Part shown: positions 52,179 to 63,800 of the stretch, in pieces
How positions within the stretch are numbered: the stretch's first letter is position 1
Layout: each line of letters starts with the position of its first letter
Notes under the pieces: model-generated
The model's input: the letters and a program-made list of their open reading frames with translations, nothing else
Told to the model about the DNA's origin: nothing
Databases searched by the model: none
Translations under genes and position numbers: made by a program
NCBI GenBank assembly: GCA_000727475.1
Contig: KL647300.1
Location: forward strand, 2,868,062-2,932,061
DNA length: 64,000 nt
Source of the DNA: Sarcocystis neurona
Lineage: Eukaryota; Apicomplexa; Conoidasida; Eucoccidiorida; Sarcocystidae
Reading direction: 5' to 3'

Positions 52179-52305
52179 CTTCTACATATACGCAGGCACT
52201 ATCCACCCACGGAACGGCCGTAGCAATCGGCTTAAAACACCAAAAATGCACCAAAATTGGTCTGTCCAGGCCTATTCTAGACATTACTGTTGCCAATGTG
52301 CACGA
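52179..52305 (-). CDS. ATS1: Possible next ATS1 exon
   Basis: After the donor at 52777, a minus-strand exon in the required phase could start at GAGTCACAG|TCG (52305) and end at GAAG|GTATTC (52179). It contains IGLDRPILVHFWCFKPIATA. This loosely resembles the IG-x-R..V-x-F......IA segment that follows the PPP motif in chloroplast GPATs. The resemblance is weak. Confidence 0.25.
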
Positions 52306-52777
52306 CTGTGACTCGTCAGCGACAAGGAGCTACTACGCGACCAGAATTCCCCGCGTACACTTACCTGGATATTTACGTGTCTACACTGGTGTCCCTGGTG
52401 TTATGCAACGGTTATGTACGCATATATATATATATATATACACAGACGTACAGAAACCTTTGTGTGTAAATGTATGTATATTCATACTGCTAGGAAAACA
52501 CACTCGCGCGGTTCCCAAATACGTACTACGGAGGGGGACGGTATTCTTGCAGCGTTTACCACCTAGTCGAGTTGTGTAAGACTGAGGCTGTTAAGGGGGC
52601 GGTGGCGTACAAGTGGATGTTATGGTGTGTTCCTAATAATAGTCTTGGGGTCAACAGAAGCAGTAAAGTCATACTTGTACACAGATATTGTTATTTATAC
52701 GGAAAACGAAACACACGTGAACGTACGTCCACACATACATATGTGCTGGCAGAAACACTTGTGTCCGCTGGTCATAC

Positions 52778-55700
52778 CTTCTTCGGTGGAGGACAGATGG
52801 GAGCCGTGTAAAAAGCCATAGGACAGAAATGTGTGACTCTCCCCTTTGTTGCATTTGCCTTTTTCGCCAGAAGACGGAAAAGGCGCACAGCTTTCGGATC
52901 GAATTTGTCAGGCTTGCTGAATTGTCCTGTCTCGTCTTGTCGGTCTCTTCCTCCGCTGGGAGCTACCCACACCAGTGTTCCTCCTTCTTCCAGCATCTGC
53001 TGCAGCGCAGCCATCGCTGCTACGTTCCGTTGCTGCCGGCGGTGCTGCTCCGCAACTGACAGTAGGGCACTTGTCAGATGTTTCTTTGAATGGACGCAGA
53101 GGAGATTGCATCCCAGTGAAAACGGGGTGGAAACGGGATCTTCCCGCACTCTACACGCAAACCCAACGGGAAAAGATTAGAAGAACGAGAGGCCTGCAGG
53201 TTATGGAAGGACAGAAGCCAGAGGAAAACTTGGAAAGAGCGACACAGGAAAGAGGGGAAGACAACGGAGAAAGGACAAAAGAAGAAAAACACGTCGTTCT
53301 TGAGGGCTCTCTTAAAGATGCGCAGGCAACAGAACCCAACGAAAGAGGAACGAACAAAGTTTTCAAGCGCACGGCAAGGCTGGGAAGTCACCAAAGCAGA
53401 GGAATGAACAAGTAAGGATCACGAGGACGACACCAAGGAAATCGATAAAGAGAACAATGGTGACGCTTGGACGGGCTACACCCCAGCGGGATAAGGACAG
53501 AGCAGCCCTATTCACAAGGCAGAGTAGTGAGAGGAAAAATGTGATAAAACCAGAGTGTGCAAATCGCACAGAAAGAATGTGCGGGACGAGCATTTTACCC
53601 GCAGTTCCACACACAGGTGTATACACGTACTGGGAAGATGGTGCATACATGCATATATACATATGAACACGTTCACCACTACACACGTGCATAGAAATTC
53701 AGGACAGATAAAAAACGTAACCCGTAGACTAGGCTTGATGTGTGATTCCACTGAGCATTCAGAGAACACCGGGTCCATCTCGGTGTTTGCTTAGAGACGA
53801 CAGAGTGAACTAAGAAAATCAGAAGCAGATGGAAGAGAGACGCGAAAAAGAGAACAGAGCAGAAGAGCAAAGTCAACGAAGAGAAAATCAGAAGCAGATG
53901 GAAGAGAGACGCGAAAAAGAGAACAGAGCAGAAGAGCAAAGTCAACGAAGAGAAAAAGCTCGAAAGAAGTCACATATCAAAATGCAAGCCTTCACCGAAG
54001 AATGGGCACAATAGGTGGACAGAAGATAGCTGTTAGAAGAGAGTTAAAGCAGAAGCAGGGCGTAAGCAAACGCGCCACGTGTGCTTCTCCGAATCTCGCA
54101 AAGAACATTCTGCAGTGAGACGCAGCAACGCCTCTCCCGCTTCTTCTCTGTACTTCTTCTTTTCAACTAATTCGTATCGACTATAAAAGGCAAAAATTGC
54201 TGCTTTCGTCTTTTTCGCTCAGCCGTGTGCTGTTGCTGGTGTTGTGTCTGCGGCTGTTCCTTCCTTTTCTTCTGAATCTGCAACGCGATGGCGGAGCCTC
54301 GAGGCACACGTATGCACGGCTGCTAAAGTTATACGTGTACAAATTGTGTTCTACTGGAATCAGCTTCACTGCGTAGTAGAAGTGATGAGACTTTTCACCT
54401 GCTCCCGCAGAGACACGCAGAGTTCTACATAGCCGGTACGGTATATATGATACCTTGTACATCTCCGTTTCGTACGCTTGAGAATGTAAGGTGAATCTCG
54501 TCATTCATGTAGACCGCGTCAGCCGTAAAATGTCCTTCACCCCAGTGGCAGTAGAAAAGTTCTTCTATACGACACAGACCCTCACCTGCACGTCCCTTGT
54601 TCACTCTTCGCATCTGGTATAACTACTGGCCTTCTTGGACTGGAAATGGGTACAGTAAAATCAAGTTCGCAAAATTACTAGAATGGTTGTCGCTGGGCAA
54701 ACAACGCTCTTCCTTCTTCTTGCACGAGCGGTGTATGACGTTGACCTTAGCGACGCAAAGAACCGTCGGATACGTACGGAGGCGTGCAGGGCAAGGGCTC
54801 GACGAATGGAGACTCACGCACAGCGGAACGCTTTCTACTACTTCTGTACGCAGTGCGTGTTCAACAGTTATCGACGGAGACGCAGTCAGGCAAACCTCTT
54901 CTTCTGCACAAGGACGTCAACAGCGTATATGACCTATCACAGGACCGTATTTTCTCGCCGGCGGTAGTGGACTGACTTGTGGCCTGCAACGAAGATAATG
55001 CGCTGCCCCAGCTCTCGTTCTCCGAGGTGTTCGAACACCAGCTTTAACACTTGCGGATCCGGTTCTGTCTGGTGGTTCGAGAGAAAAATGACATTTTCTG
55101 CTCTCTCGAGTTTATCCTTTATCATCTGCAGCGGCGACACACCGTCAGCTGCTCCAGCGACAGCAGCCGCAGCAGGCGTCACTTCTCCGCCGAGGCTCCA
55201 CGCGTCCACAGCACCAGCGAACGGTGGGGAAGAGGGAGTCGGAGGAGAGGAGAGTGGAAGAAGAAACGGAGATGGGGGAGAGGTACCAGGGGAAGCAGCT
55301 GATACAGACGACGATGGAGATGCAGGAGACGCATCAGGAGACGAGCGGCACGGACTTGTCGAAGAAGAAGACGGGTCAAAAGAAAACGAAGAAGAAACGG
55401 AGTTAGACGATCTTTCTGGCACTGGGAGAACGATCTTGCTGCGGGAGAGATCGATGAGAGGTCGCCACATCATTTCGGACCACGCGGAGAAGTCCAGCGG
55501 AGCGCGCAACGCCTTGTGATAAGGTGTGAAAGGATAGTTCGAGTACTTCCACGCAAGCTGCCACGTGCTTCTGTAGCAGCAAAAGGCAGCCGCAGCAGCA
55601 GGATACCGCAGAGCAACCGCAAACGTGTTCAGCAGCGACAAGGGCAGCAACAACGTCAGCAACGGCAGCCGTACCCGACGGAACCGGAGAAATTTGGGAA

Positions 55701-58700
55701 ATCACAGCGTCGAAGTGCGTATCTCTCTGTATCTCTCTCCCTATCTGTTTAGCTTCTCCCTGTTTGTCAGGCAGGGAGCCAACGCGATATCGATGGAATC
55801 GAAGCAATGCGCAGCAGCAACTCGCCGCCGCCGCAGAAGCCTCTATCACCCGCAACACCAGCGGCAGCAGAAGCAGCGGTACCAGCTGCAGTGAGCAGTC
55901 ACTGAAGCAGCTTCGCATGGAAGGGAAGACTCACGTGCACTGAGGACCTCGTAGAGCACCACGTGGGGTGCTCGCTGCGCTGCCGTTACTACGATGAAAG
56001 CGTACTGCAGTAGCGTTTGCAGTCCGCCAAACACGTTGAGAAGAGAAGCTGACAACGGCAGGACGAGCACCACCAACGTCGCTCCCTCGTATATACAAGT
56101 ACTTGTATCGCTATCAAAAACTTGTTATATGGCGACTCCTCGTGTTAGTTACCCTGTTATTGTTCCATATTCGACTACGAGCGTTGTCGTTTTGTGGAGT
56201 CCCCAGCGAGGCACTGAAGAGGGAAAAAAAGGAAGTGTACCGGGAGCAGGCACACGCAAGGTAAACACCGACTGCTGCAATTCGAACAGGATGCACGAAC
56301 ACCCCGGATGCCTCCTTCCATCACAGTAGCGTGAAGCACAGAACGTTGACCCGTGGACGAACGTTGCAGGTAGCGGAGAGGAGTCACAACGCAGCCAGCT
56401 TGTTCTGAAGAAGAAGTCAGAACAGCGGGCAAAGACGCCCACTACAACGGTGGTCGCAAACGGATGTCCAAGGTGAAGAAAGCTGAGTCGAGAGGAAGAG
56501 CGAAAACGTCCAAGCCGCTGTCAACAAAAGACGGCGTAGACGAGTAGCTCAGTGATACAAATTTCCCACCATCCGTAGTCGCCACAGGAGCACGCGCTAC
56601 AAATCTGATGGTACCCTATTTTTTGTGATGGATGAACAGGTTACGGAAGCCGGGGTACCAGCACTAGTAGCCCAGCGTACGTGAGGAACAGCAGTGGGAA
56701 TGTGTCGCAAGAGAATTCTCCGTTTAATCCGACATTATAGGTGAAACCAGCAGAATCAGGCCCCTTCTGTCGCTGTCGGAGGAGAAGCCGTAGGAGGACC
56801 GGCATCAGCATACATTTTCCACGTAGTTTATATGCGTGTGTGCGTGCCTGTGTGCAAGAATTACAACACGAGGGGTTCTCCGTGAAAGCCGCAGAGCGAC
56901 AGAGTCTGAGAGGAAGTAGCCACTCTCCCACTTGGGGCGCCAAACTCAGGGACGGCAGCGGTTAAAACTTTTCAGATGAAGACGTACTGTCTGCAGTGAA
57001 TACGAAGAACAACGGTGTGTAAGCGTGGAGGCCTGCGGCGAAGTCCTGGGGAAAACTTACGCTAGAATATTGAAAAGAGCTTGGGCGGTGAGGCGGCCAG
57101 ACAGCGCCACTTCCTCCACGTATTTCTCCGTAAAAACTGCAAAGATGCGTACTTGTTCTTCTCCTAAAGGTGGATCTGCGCATTCTGCAGCAGCAGGAGT
57201 AACGGCGGTCTTCACTCCACCGGAGGGATCAACAGAAGCAAAAGCGCCGCCACCTCCTGATGCAGCAATTCCGATCTCCGCAGAGGTCTGTTCAGCACCA
57301 GCTGCCAGGGGCTCTTCACCCAAATTTACACCACCGGTGCCACCTGCAGTTTCCTGATCTTCACCTCTTCTCCGTGCTTCTCCTGCTGCGCCGGCCTGGG
57401 TCTGGCTGGCTAGTGCAGCAGATGACGCCACTACAGAATGGGCAGGAGCGGGACAGCGAGTCAAACGTCCGCTCTGCAGCAAATCGAGAAAGACTTTCTT
57501 CGCATACTGAAGAGAAGCAGCGCTTGTACTTTCAGCTATAGGCCGCGGGAGCATGCCCTCTGGAGGCAGCCCGTACGGCAGCCAGGGAGGCCAGCTGGGC
57601 GCTTTGGACGCCTCCGCAGAGCCCAGGCCACTCGCAGGCACCGATGAATCAGTGGAGCGAACTGTACGGTGGGAGGAAATGAGAGAAGAGGACGTAGGGC
57701 CAGCAGAGTGTGCGGAACGAGAGAGAGAGGGGGTTCGAATGTGAAGGTGATTTGAGGGCTGCGGAAGTCGCGGCGATGAAGAGGGAGAGACAAGAGTAGG
57801 GGACCAGGCCGCATGAAGCGAAGAAGTCTGAGGCGAAGCCCTTGCGCTCGAGGCGACATGGTTCGAAGGGGTAGACTTACTGGAACTGGCCGCCGTGAAC
57901 GCATAGTTCGATACGGCTGCACTCGAAAGGGGATTCTGGCGGGTTACGGAGTTTCCTCGGGAGATAGACGAGACATATTTTGAAGGGCGCAGCGTTTCTG
58001 GTAGGGAGCGGAAATATACACCTTGGTAGAAGAACGATTCACAGTTATCTTTTCCTGTTTGTGCTTGATGTCTAATGTGCTTTGAAAAGAGCTCACGTCC
58101 CCCTACTGGTGAAGTAGCACAAACTTTGTCGGATGACAGAGACAACCCTTTCCACGCCACGAATGAAAGTTTTTCTACAGCGCTATGGAAACGGGTAGAT
58201 TTGCGAACTAATCCTTCACACGTACGCATCCGGCTACAATCACAAGACGGAAACGGAAGTGTTAACGTCGTATTTTCGCTGTGCTGCACTTGTACAGCGG
58301 GTGAATATCTGGCACACACATGCGAAAATCTCCGCTTTCGACGGCGGATCCCCCTGGAATGATGTGACGTAGCACCAGGGGCGGAACGAGGGGCGAGTAG
58401 CGCCACGAATCGTCTGGGTTGTTCACCTGGCGGGGACGACAAATAAAAGCATCGGAACATGGAGGTCGGGTTTCTGGTGTCACTGACTGGGAGGAAGGTG
58501 CTGCGCAAATGTTTGCCATTTTGCGCGGGTAGTGCAGGGAATGTGTACGTTTGTGTTCTACTGACAACTCCTTCCTGAGAAGGAGGTGCGTTGTGGAGAC
58601 GCATATTTGAGGGCAGTTGGTTGACCGGAGGAAGTCGCAGAGTTACGCATGATTGTGTTGTGGGCTGGGTAAGTCGGGCCGTCGACATGGCAGGGTTGGA

Positions 58701-58748
58701 AACCATAAAGGAAAGGGAGAAAAAGTAAACAAATTTGAAGAGCGACAT
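52778..58748 (-). CDS. ATS1: Plastid-type glycerol-3-phosphate acyltransferase (apicoplast)
   Basis: This is a split gene with exons 58748-57061, 55570-54977 and 53150-52778; the phases agree and give 885 codons before the 3' end. It transfers an acyl group from acyl-ACP to sn-1 of glycerol-3-phosphate, making lysophosphatidic acid in the apicoplast stroma. Exon 1 starts with a signal-peptide-like segment (MSLFKFVYFFSLSFMV) and a long Arg/Ser-rich, acid-poor extension, as in bipartite apicoplast targeting. The enzyme domain begins near the end of exon 1 (EVALSGRLTAQALFNILA). Exon 2 holds YPFTPYHKALRAP and the catalytic H-x4-D motif in SNHQTEPD (His ~729, Asp ~734). Exon 3 holds PFSLGCNLLCVHSKKHL and VAPSGGRDR (~825-831). 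Splice sites are GC|GTAAGT, CTACAG|A, AA|GTCAGT, TGTAG|AGTG and AAG|GTATGA. Order and motifs match chloroplast GPAT. The C-terminus is not securely located, and part of the N-terminal helical bundle may be missing from the model. Confidence 0.85.
53815..53952 (+). repeat. Perfect 69-bp tandem duplication
   Basis: Copies at 53815-53883 and 53884-53952 are identical. The unit is 23 codons long and the plus strand is open through both, giving MEERREKENRAEEQSQRREN repeats (ORF 53829-54014). Being a multiple of three and charged/helical, it looks like part of a coiled-coil coding sequence, yet it sits inside the ATS1 intron on the opposite strand. Confidence 0.9.
53829..54014 (+). CDS. Glu/Arg-rich repeat ORF antisense in the ATS1 intron
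   Basis: The ORF has 61 codons from an ATG at 53829. It comprises two charged 23-residue repeats and then KSHIKMQAFTEEWAQ. It would form a continuous charged helix. No flanking coding sequence or splice signals are apparent, so it may be a relic exon or chance. Confidence 0.2.
   Translation: MEERREKENRAEEQSQRRENQKQMEERREKENRAEEQSQRREKARKKSHIKMQAFTEEWAQ
55571..57060 (-). other. ATS1 intron, 1.5 kb, possibly hiding a small exon
   Basis: Bounded by GTAAGT and GCTACAG. Chloroplast GPATs have about 30 further residues at this point, so a short exon of length divisible by three may lie inside, but I could not find it. Hydrophobic minus-strand frames such as LLQYAFIVVTAAQRAPHVVL occur but do not fit in phase. 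Confidence 0.5.
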
Positions 58749-58799
58749 GAGGGAGCCATGGGGAAGAAGTACCAAAAGGGACGGCGGGGGTGGGCAAGG

Positions 58800-60600
58800 C
58801 GCCGAGAAAAGTAATACAACGGAGACTAATTATCCCAATGCTCTACACGGCTCTCAGAAAAACTCGGCAGTGCGGACTAACACGCGTTAATGACAAAATA
58901 GTGAAGAAAAAAAAAACGCGCGCCGTAGAACACGCAATCGTGGAAAGCTTCACGGAAAAACCCCACCCTTTCACTCAATACTCGTGGCTGCCAGACCACA
59001 TATCCACACGAAAATCCAGATACCAAGTAGATTTCCTTTCTAGAAGAAAAAGCAGGTGAAGTAGTGAAAGTGTGCGGGCCTAACATGTCGGCACAATTCC
59101 TGCGTCCGTGAAGACCTACAGGCCGCTGGCCTTTTTTCGGGCACCACCCGCCCCGCGACTACTACACTGCATTTACCGGTGAGACGAATCAATGCCAAAG
59201 TAACGCTCAACAGCGAGCAGCACACGAGCAAAATACCTTGAAACCTATGGAATCATGTGACATTTGCGATGTTCAGCATGTGTTCTTGAGAAACCGCTGG
59301 CTCTCAATCTGTCAAACCGTCTGGGTGTAGGGGTCCCGGCGTACGGGAGCTGGCGAGGACACCGGGAGACACGTGGACACACATACGCTGTGTCCCCACG
59401 GAATGCCGATGTAGGTGTTACGACGTGCACTAATGACACAGCATTTATGCGGGTATCCTGCCGCGTGTGGCAAAAGGAAAGATTACAGATGAAGTGAGGT
59501 AGGGCTGATGATGTTGCACAGTGTGGGTAGCGGACGAGATCAAGGTGAGATCAATGGCATACAGAATAGGATGATGTTTTCGGAATGACTATCCAGGGCT
59601 CGACTACAAAATGGTGGGGGAAATACAGAAAATGGAACTTTTGTAGGATGCGTGACTCTTCGGACGACACAGGTTGTAAATTCATACGAAACAGATTAGA
59701 ACCTAGCGCAGGTTGGATCAGGGGTGTGCGGGGATGAGGCAGGCTGGTGTTGTAGGAGGACTTTCAGGAAGTTCGCCTTTAGGCGTCTGTCTTTAGTCTC
59801 CCCTCCTTCGTGATTTGACATAACTACTCGTAGGTCCTAAAGGTGCCTATACTGTGCACAGCCGCACCAAACATCAATAACAGTGCGGCCTTCCGCCCTT
59901 AGTCCTGCTGACCCGCGCCGCCAAGACACGTACTTACGCCACAAATTCGAGTCTTCCACTCAGATCGAGAAGACCTATTTTTTTGGAGAAGTCCTCTGCT
60001 TAGGAGGGATGCACATGTATAGAAGACGCAGCATGTAGTCAGATGCATCTTTATGAACTACGATTTCCTGGTTGGTGCGTCGGCATTGTGTTCTCAACCC
60101 TAGAAATACTGTTGAGGACACCTAGGTAATCCTGTTCATGGTTGGATAAGAGCGGCCCATCACGAAACCTAGATTGCATGTAGATGCTGTCATGGTGCGT
60201 ATTCCAGTGAAGAGGCAGAGTGCGTAGGAAGTTGGTGCTGCGGACGTTATACGAATTTATGGGCTAAACTGACTCTATGTCATGTGTTACGCAGCTGGGT
60301 GCTGGGCGATAAGCTGTTCTATCCCCTTGTGCAACCATAATTTCGCAGAAAGGTCCTGCTATCTCTGCCCACATTATCCCTCGTAGCCAGGCGTCTCTTC
60401 TATGTGTGCAGACAAAGCATTCATTGCCATGATGTCGAAGCTCTCTTATACCACCACAGATCTGCTAGGTATGCCGATACGCCTCTGGGGTTGTCATTAG
60501 CTTGCTGACTTTAGCGGTACTGCACTCAACCCTGCAGGGACTGCTGCTGTTGTCGCTGCCCTTATCAGATCGCGATCAAAAGCAGCGTGTCACGCCTTGA
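58800..60600. other. Upstream flank of ATS1, no gene seen
   Basis: Presumably holds the ATS1 promoter. No TATA-like or TGCATGC element stands out within 500 bp of the start. Short ORFs only. Confidence 0.4.
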
Positions 60601-60629
60601 TCTCACACCGCCAAATGGCAGGCTATTTT

Positions 60630-60810
60630 TTAACTATTGCTTTTGAGAGGTGTAGAGAACACGGAGTAACTGTTTACGATCAAGTATGTTGGCAAAACGC
60701 AGAGAATAACGTCCGCCGCACCATTCACCATCAACCAGTTCCTGCTGCTCTCCTCGAACTTTGACGAAGAAAAGCTGCTAGGCACCTGTGGCAGGAAACC
60801 ATACATCCTG
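60630..60810 (-). CDS. Possible short exon, unknown
   Basis: A minus frame after a potential acceptor CTGCCACAG reads VPSSFSSSKFEESSRNWLMV, then NGAADVILCVLPTYLIV, with a possible donor ATC|GTAAAC. Protein-like but isolated. Confidence 0.2.
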
Positions 60811-60869
60811 TCCACTTGAATAAAGTACATTATTCTCCACCCTGTGGCCCGCAGTGGGCGTGCTATCAC

Positions 60870-63800
60870 GTAGAGTCAAACGAGTAACATTCATAATTAA
60901 CCTCATTTATTACTAAAGCCACAAATGTGCCGTTCGGTGTACAACAGTTTACTCGTACGTTGTCGTATGTATGCGCTCCGACGTTTACACGTGTTTGATT
61001 ACGTTTGTAACCCTCCGAACATTTCTACACGCGTATATACAAACAGCTATGTACACTTGCACTGTTTACACATGTACGTGCAGACAAAACGTAAGTACGA
61101 GAATGACGCAGCTGTGGAGCCTTCGGCCTCTGGCGGCATTGATGTATATGCGCGCACAGACAGGTACGTGTCTATAACCTCCCACAAGTGAATGTGCCGA
61201 TTTGTTCCTGTGCGTTTGCCGATAGTCGAAGCTTCGCATGCGTCAGCTTCAGGGTGAAGATGCAACACTTTTCGTGGAAACTTCCTCTCCACACGTTCGT
61301 ATCCAGTCCTCGAAGCACAGCAACTAGATGCCTACATAAGGGCCCGCAAAGATACAGGCCGTATTCACTGAATCCCATTGGTCGTACGCATGTGCCACAG
61401 CTTTTGTCGCGCAGTAGATGCCGTTTAAAAGGGCCTTCTCTACCACATACGAGGAGCGCTTGACGCTTTCTCCAAAAGGGAAGTATCTGCATGAGTGGCA
61501 GTGGACCGTCATCTTTTCAGATGCCGCTGCCTCTTATGAAGATTTGTCACAAAAATCTGCTATCCTCATCTGCTATTGGCGTGTTTCCAGTGAAAGTCCT
61601 GATTTGTCACCGCCTCGCAGGTTTTACAAGGCGCTCCTCATTCAGACTCCATCTTACTGCTAACTTAACTGAATACTGTCTTTACGTGGTTCGCTGCGTG
61701 AGAAGGCTCGGTGGCTTTGCACAGCTGTGCACATGCCTGGCACGTGTCGATGTGTACGTAGAAGTATATATACAAGCCTGTGCGTACGTCCGGATATTTA
61801 TATAATATATATCTATATGTGTATCTTGTTATCATCTACTTCGGCCACAACTACTGTTGTCACAGGGGAATGAATTCCCGTATTCACACCTGCGTGAAAC
61901 CTCACGAAGCTCTTGTGCACTGAAATGCACTCTGGATTACGTCGATCTCGCGTCGCGCGTCGTTGGCAATGCATATCGGACTCATCCCGGGGTTACAATC
62001 AACGCTTAAGCGGATCAAAAACATATCCTTCTAGGTCTTACGAGCTGCGCCCTAACAGCGAACGGCCTTTTTTGTCTCTGTAACCAGATGAGAACTTGGC
62101 AAACCTCATGTATTTAGATGTGCGGCTCGCTAATGTTGGACACGTGAGGCACGCGTTCTCCTGAAGACGTCTTCAGCCGCACGCGGCGACCAGCTGTTGC
62201 ACTGATTTTTGACCATCTGAAGTGAAAGACGAAAGACCAAAACAATGAGAAGAAGTAAATTTCGAGTTGATCTATTCTGAGCAAGTCTCAACTGTTCCGA
62301 TTCTCTTAGATGAACTCACAGAGGCAACTGCCCAGGGTCTACGAGGTGCCTAATGCTTCTGACCTCGGAAGCATCGTAAGGGACATTTCCGTCGCCTCCC
62401 TTTTTTTTTGGGGTACTCGTACCGCCTTAGGTTCGCAGTCTCAATGATCCTTACTCGTCACGTTGACTATACACGTATGCGTACATACACGTATGTCTTC
62501 GATATGCATGAAGGTGAAAATCTAAAAATTTTTTTCGCATACATGCATACCCGCGATGTCGGTCTCTAGTGTTCATTTCCAGAAGGACGGAAGGAATAGG
62601 ATCACCGTGACTGGTCACGCGATTCTATCCTGTCGTTGCAACGAGCACTAGGGGAAAGCCCATTGTGCGAAACCGCTCTGTCTCGTCGACTGAGGACGTT
62701 AGAGTGATCCACTTCTTCGCATGAGTGTTGCGTCAAGCGCGCGTCAGAGGTTGCTTCTACGCTCGAGGTCGGTTTTTCTTACGACCTGTTACCTGTCGTT
62801 GATGACATTCTCGTCTCATTTGTACATGAGTGAACTGGTTTTTTCCTCGTTATCAAAAATGATTGTCCTGTCCAGTGCCCTTCTTAAATGGTTGTCCTTC
62901 ACATTCTCCTAGTACAAACGATTGCGAATGCACACAAGTCCGTAACATGTGCAGCGGCCCTGTGAAGTCACAGCTCATCTTGAAACTACGGGGGAGATAA
63001 TAGTTGTGACTATGTTTTCTTTTTCAGGAGGAATAAATGCATGCAGTACGACGGCATTCGCAAATAGTACAACGTACCAGATTTCCGGGGTCAGTCGGAA
63101 GAGGCGTAGCGCTAGATGGTGTTCAATGAATGAAAATATTTAACGGCTCTCGGCAACTTTCTGGCTACATGCAAGAGTTGGCAGTTGAACTCTGAAGCTG
63201 TGTAGGTTCTGTTCCGGTGGAAAAGGGTTACTCGGCAACGCAGCCCGCACTTATGTTCAAGTAGTGACGATTTACACTACTCTGCAGAAGCCGACCTCAG
63301 CTAGCAAAAGGCTTTCAGGTTCTTTCAAGATTGATGGAGAGGAAGAAGCCCTTTACAAGCCGGTGCGAAACGATCGAGAACATTCAATTCTGAAGTTGAA
63401 GCTGGCTGAGCCCAACAGCAACTGTCGCTGCAGGACTTGTTGGCAAGTCTGACTACGAGCCTTTTTGGTGTGGAGAATTCGCATACCTGTGTCGTACAAC
63501 GAGTGGTACCCGAGTAGCTCGAGTACACTTTCTACAAAAATGGATTACGAGGACTGTAAACAGTTTTCCGAAGAGAGTCTGTGATTCCGCAGCACTTCGG
63601 AAGTGATAAATTGAAGCCGAAATTGCTTGTTAGGCGCAGCAGTTTGTTTCCTTGGAACACGGTGAAGACAGTCTGCATGAGATGCGCGGCAAAATTATGT
63701 AATACAAAAACAGAAAAGACAGCTACGCGGTGTCTTTTGTGTGTTAACACTGCAGCAGTGTTAACACATGAGGGACGTGGATGAACGTTAATGCGCAACA

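Larger units (their letters stand above)
53151..54976 (-). other. ATS1 intron, 1.8 kb
   Basis: Bounded by GTCAGT and TGTAG with matching phases on both sides. No ATS1-like sequence is needed between FVAGHK and VREDP, so this is one intron. It contains a perfect 69-bp tandem duplication and several antisense ORFs under 112 codons. Confidence 0.7.

Noticed and set aside
55840..56460. Hydrophobic, transporter-like minus frames (HPFATTVVVGVFARC, LLQYAFIVVTAAQRA)
   Set aside because: They lie inside the ATS1 intron, are interrupted by stops and do not splice in phase with the flanking exons. The resemblance to membrane transporters is only hydrophobicity.
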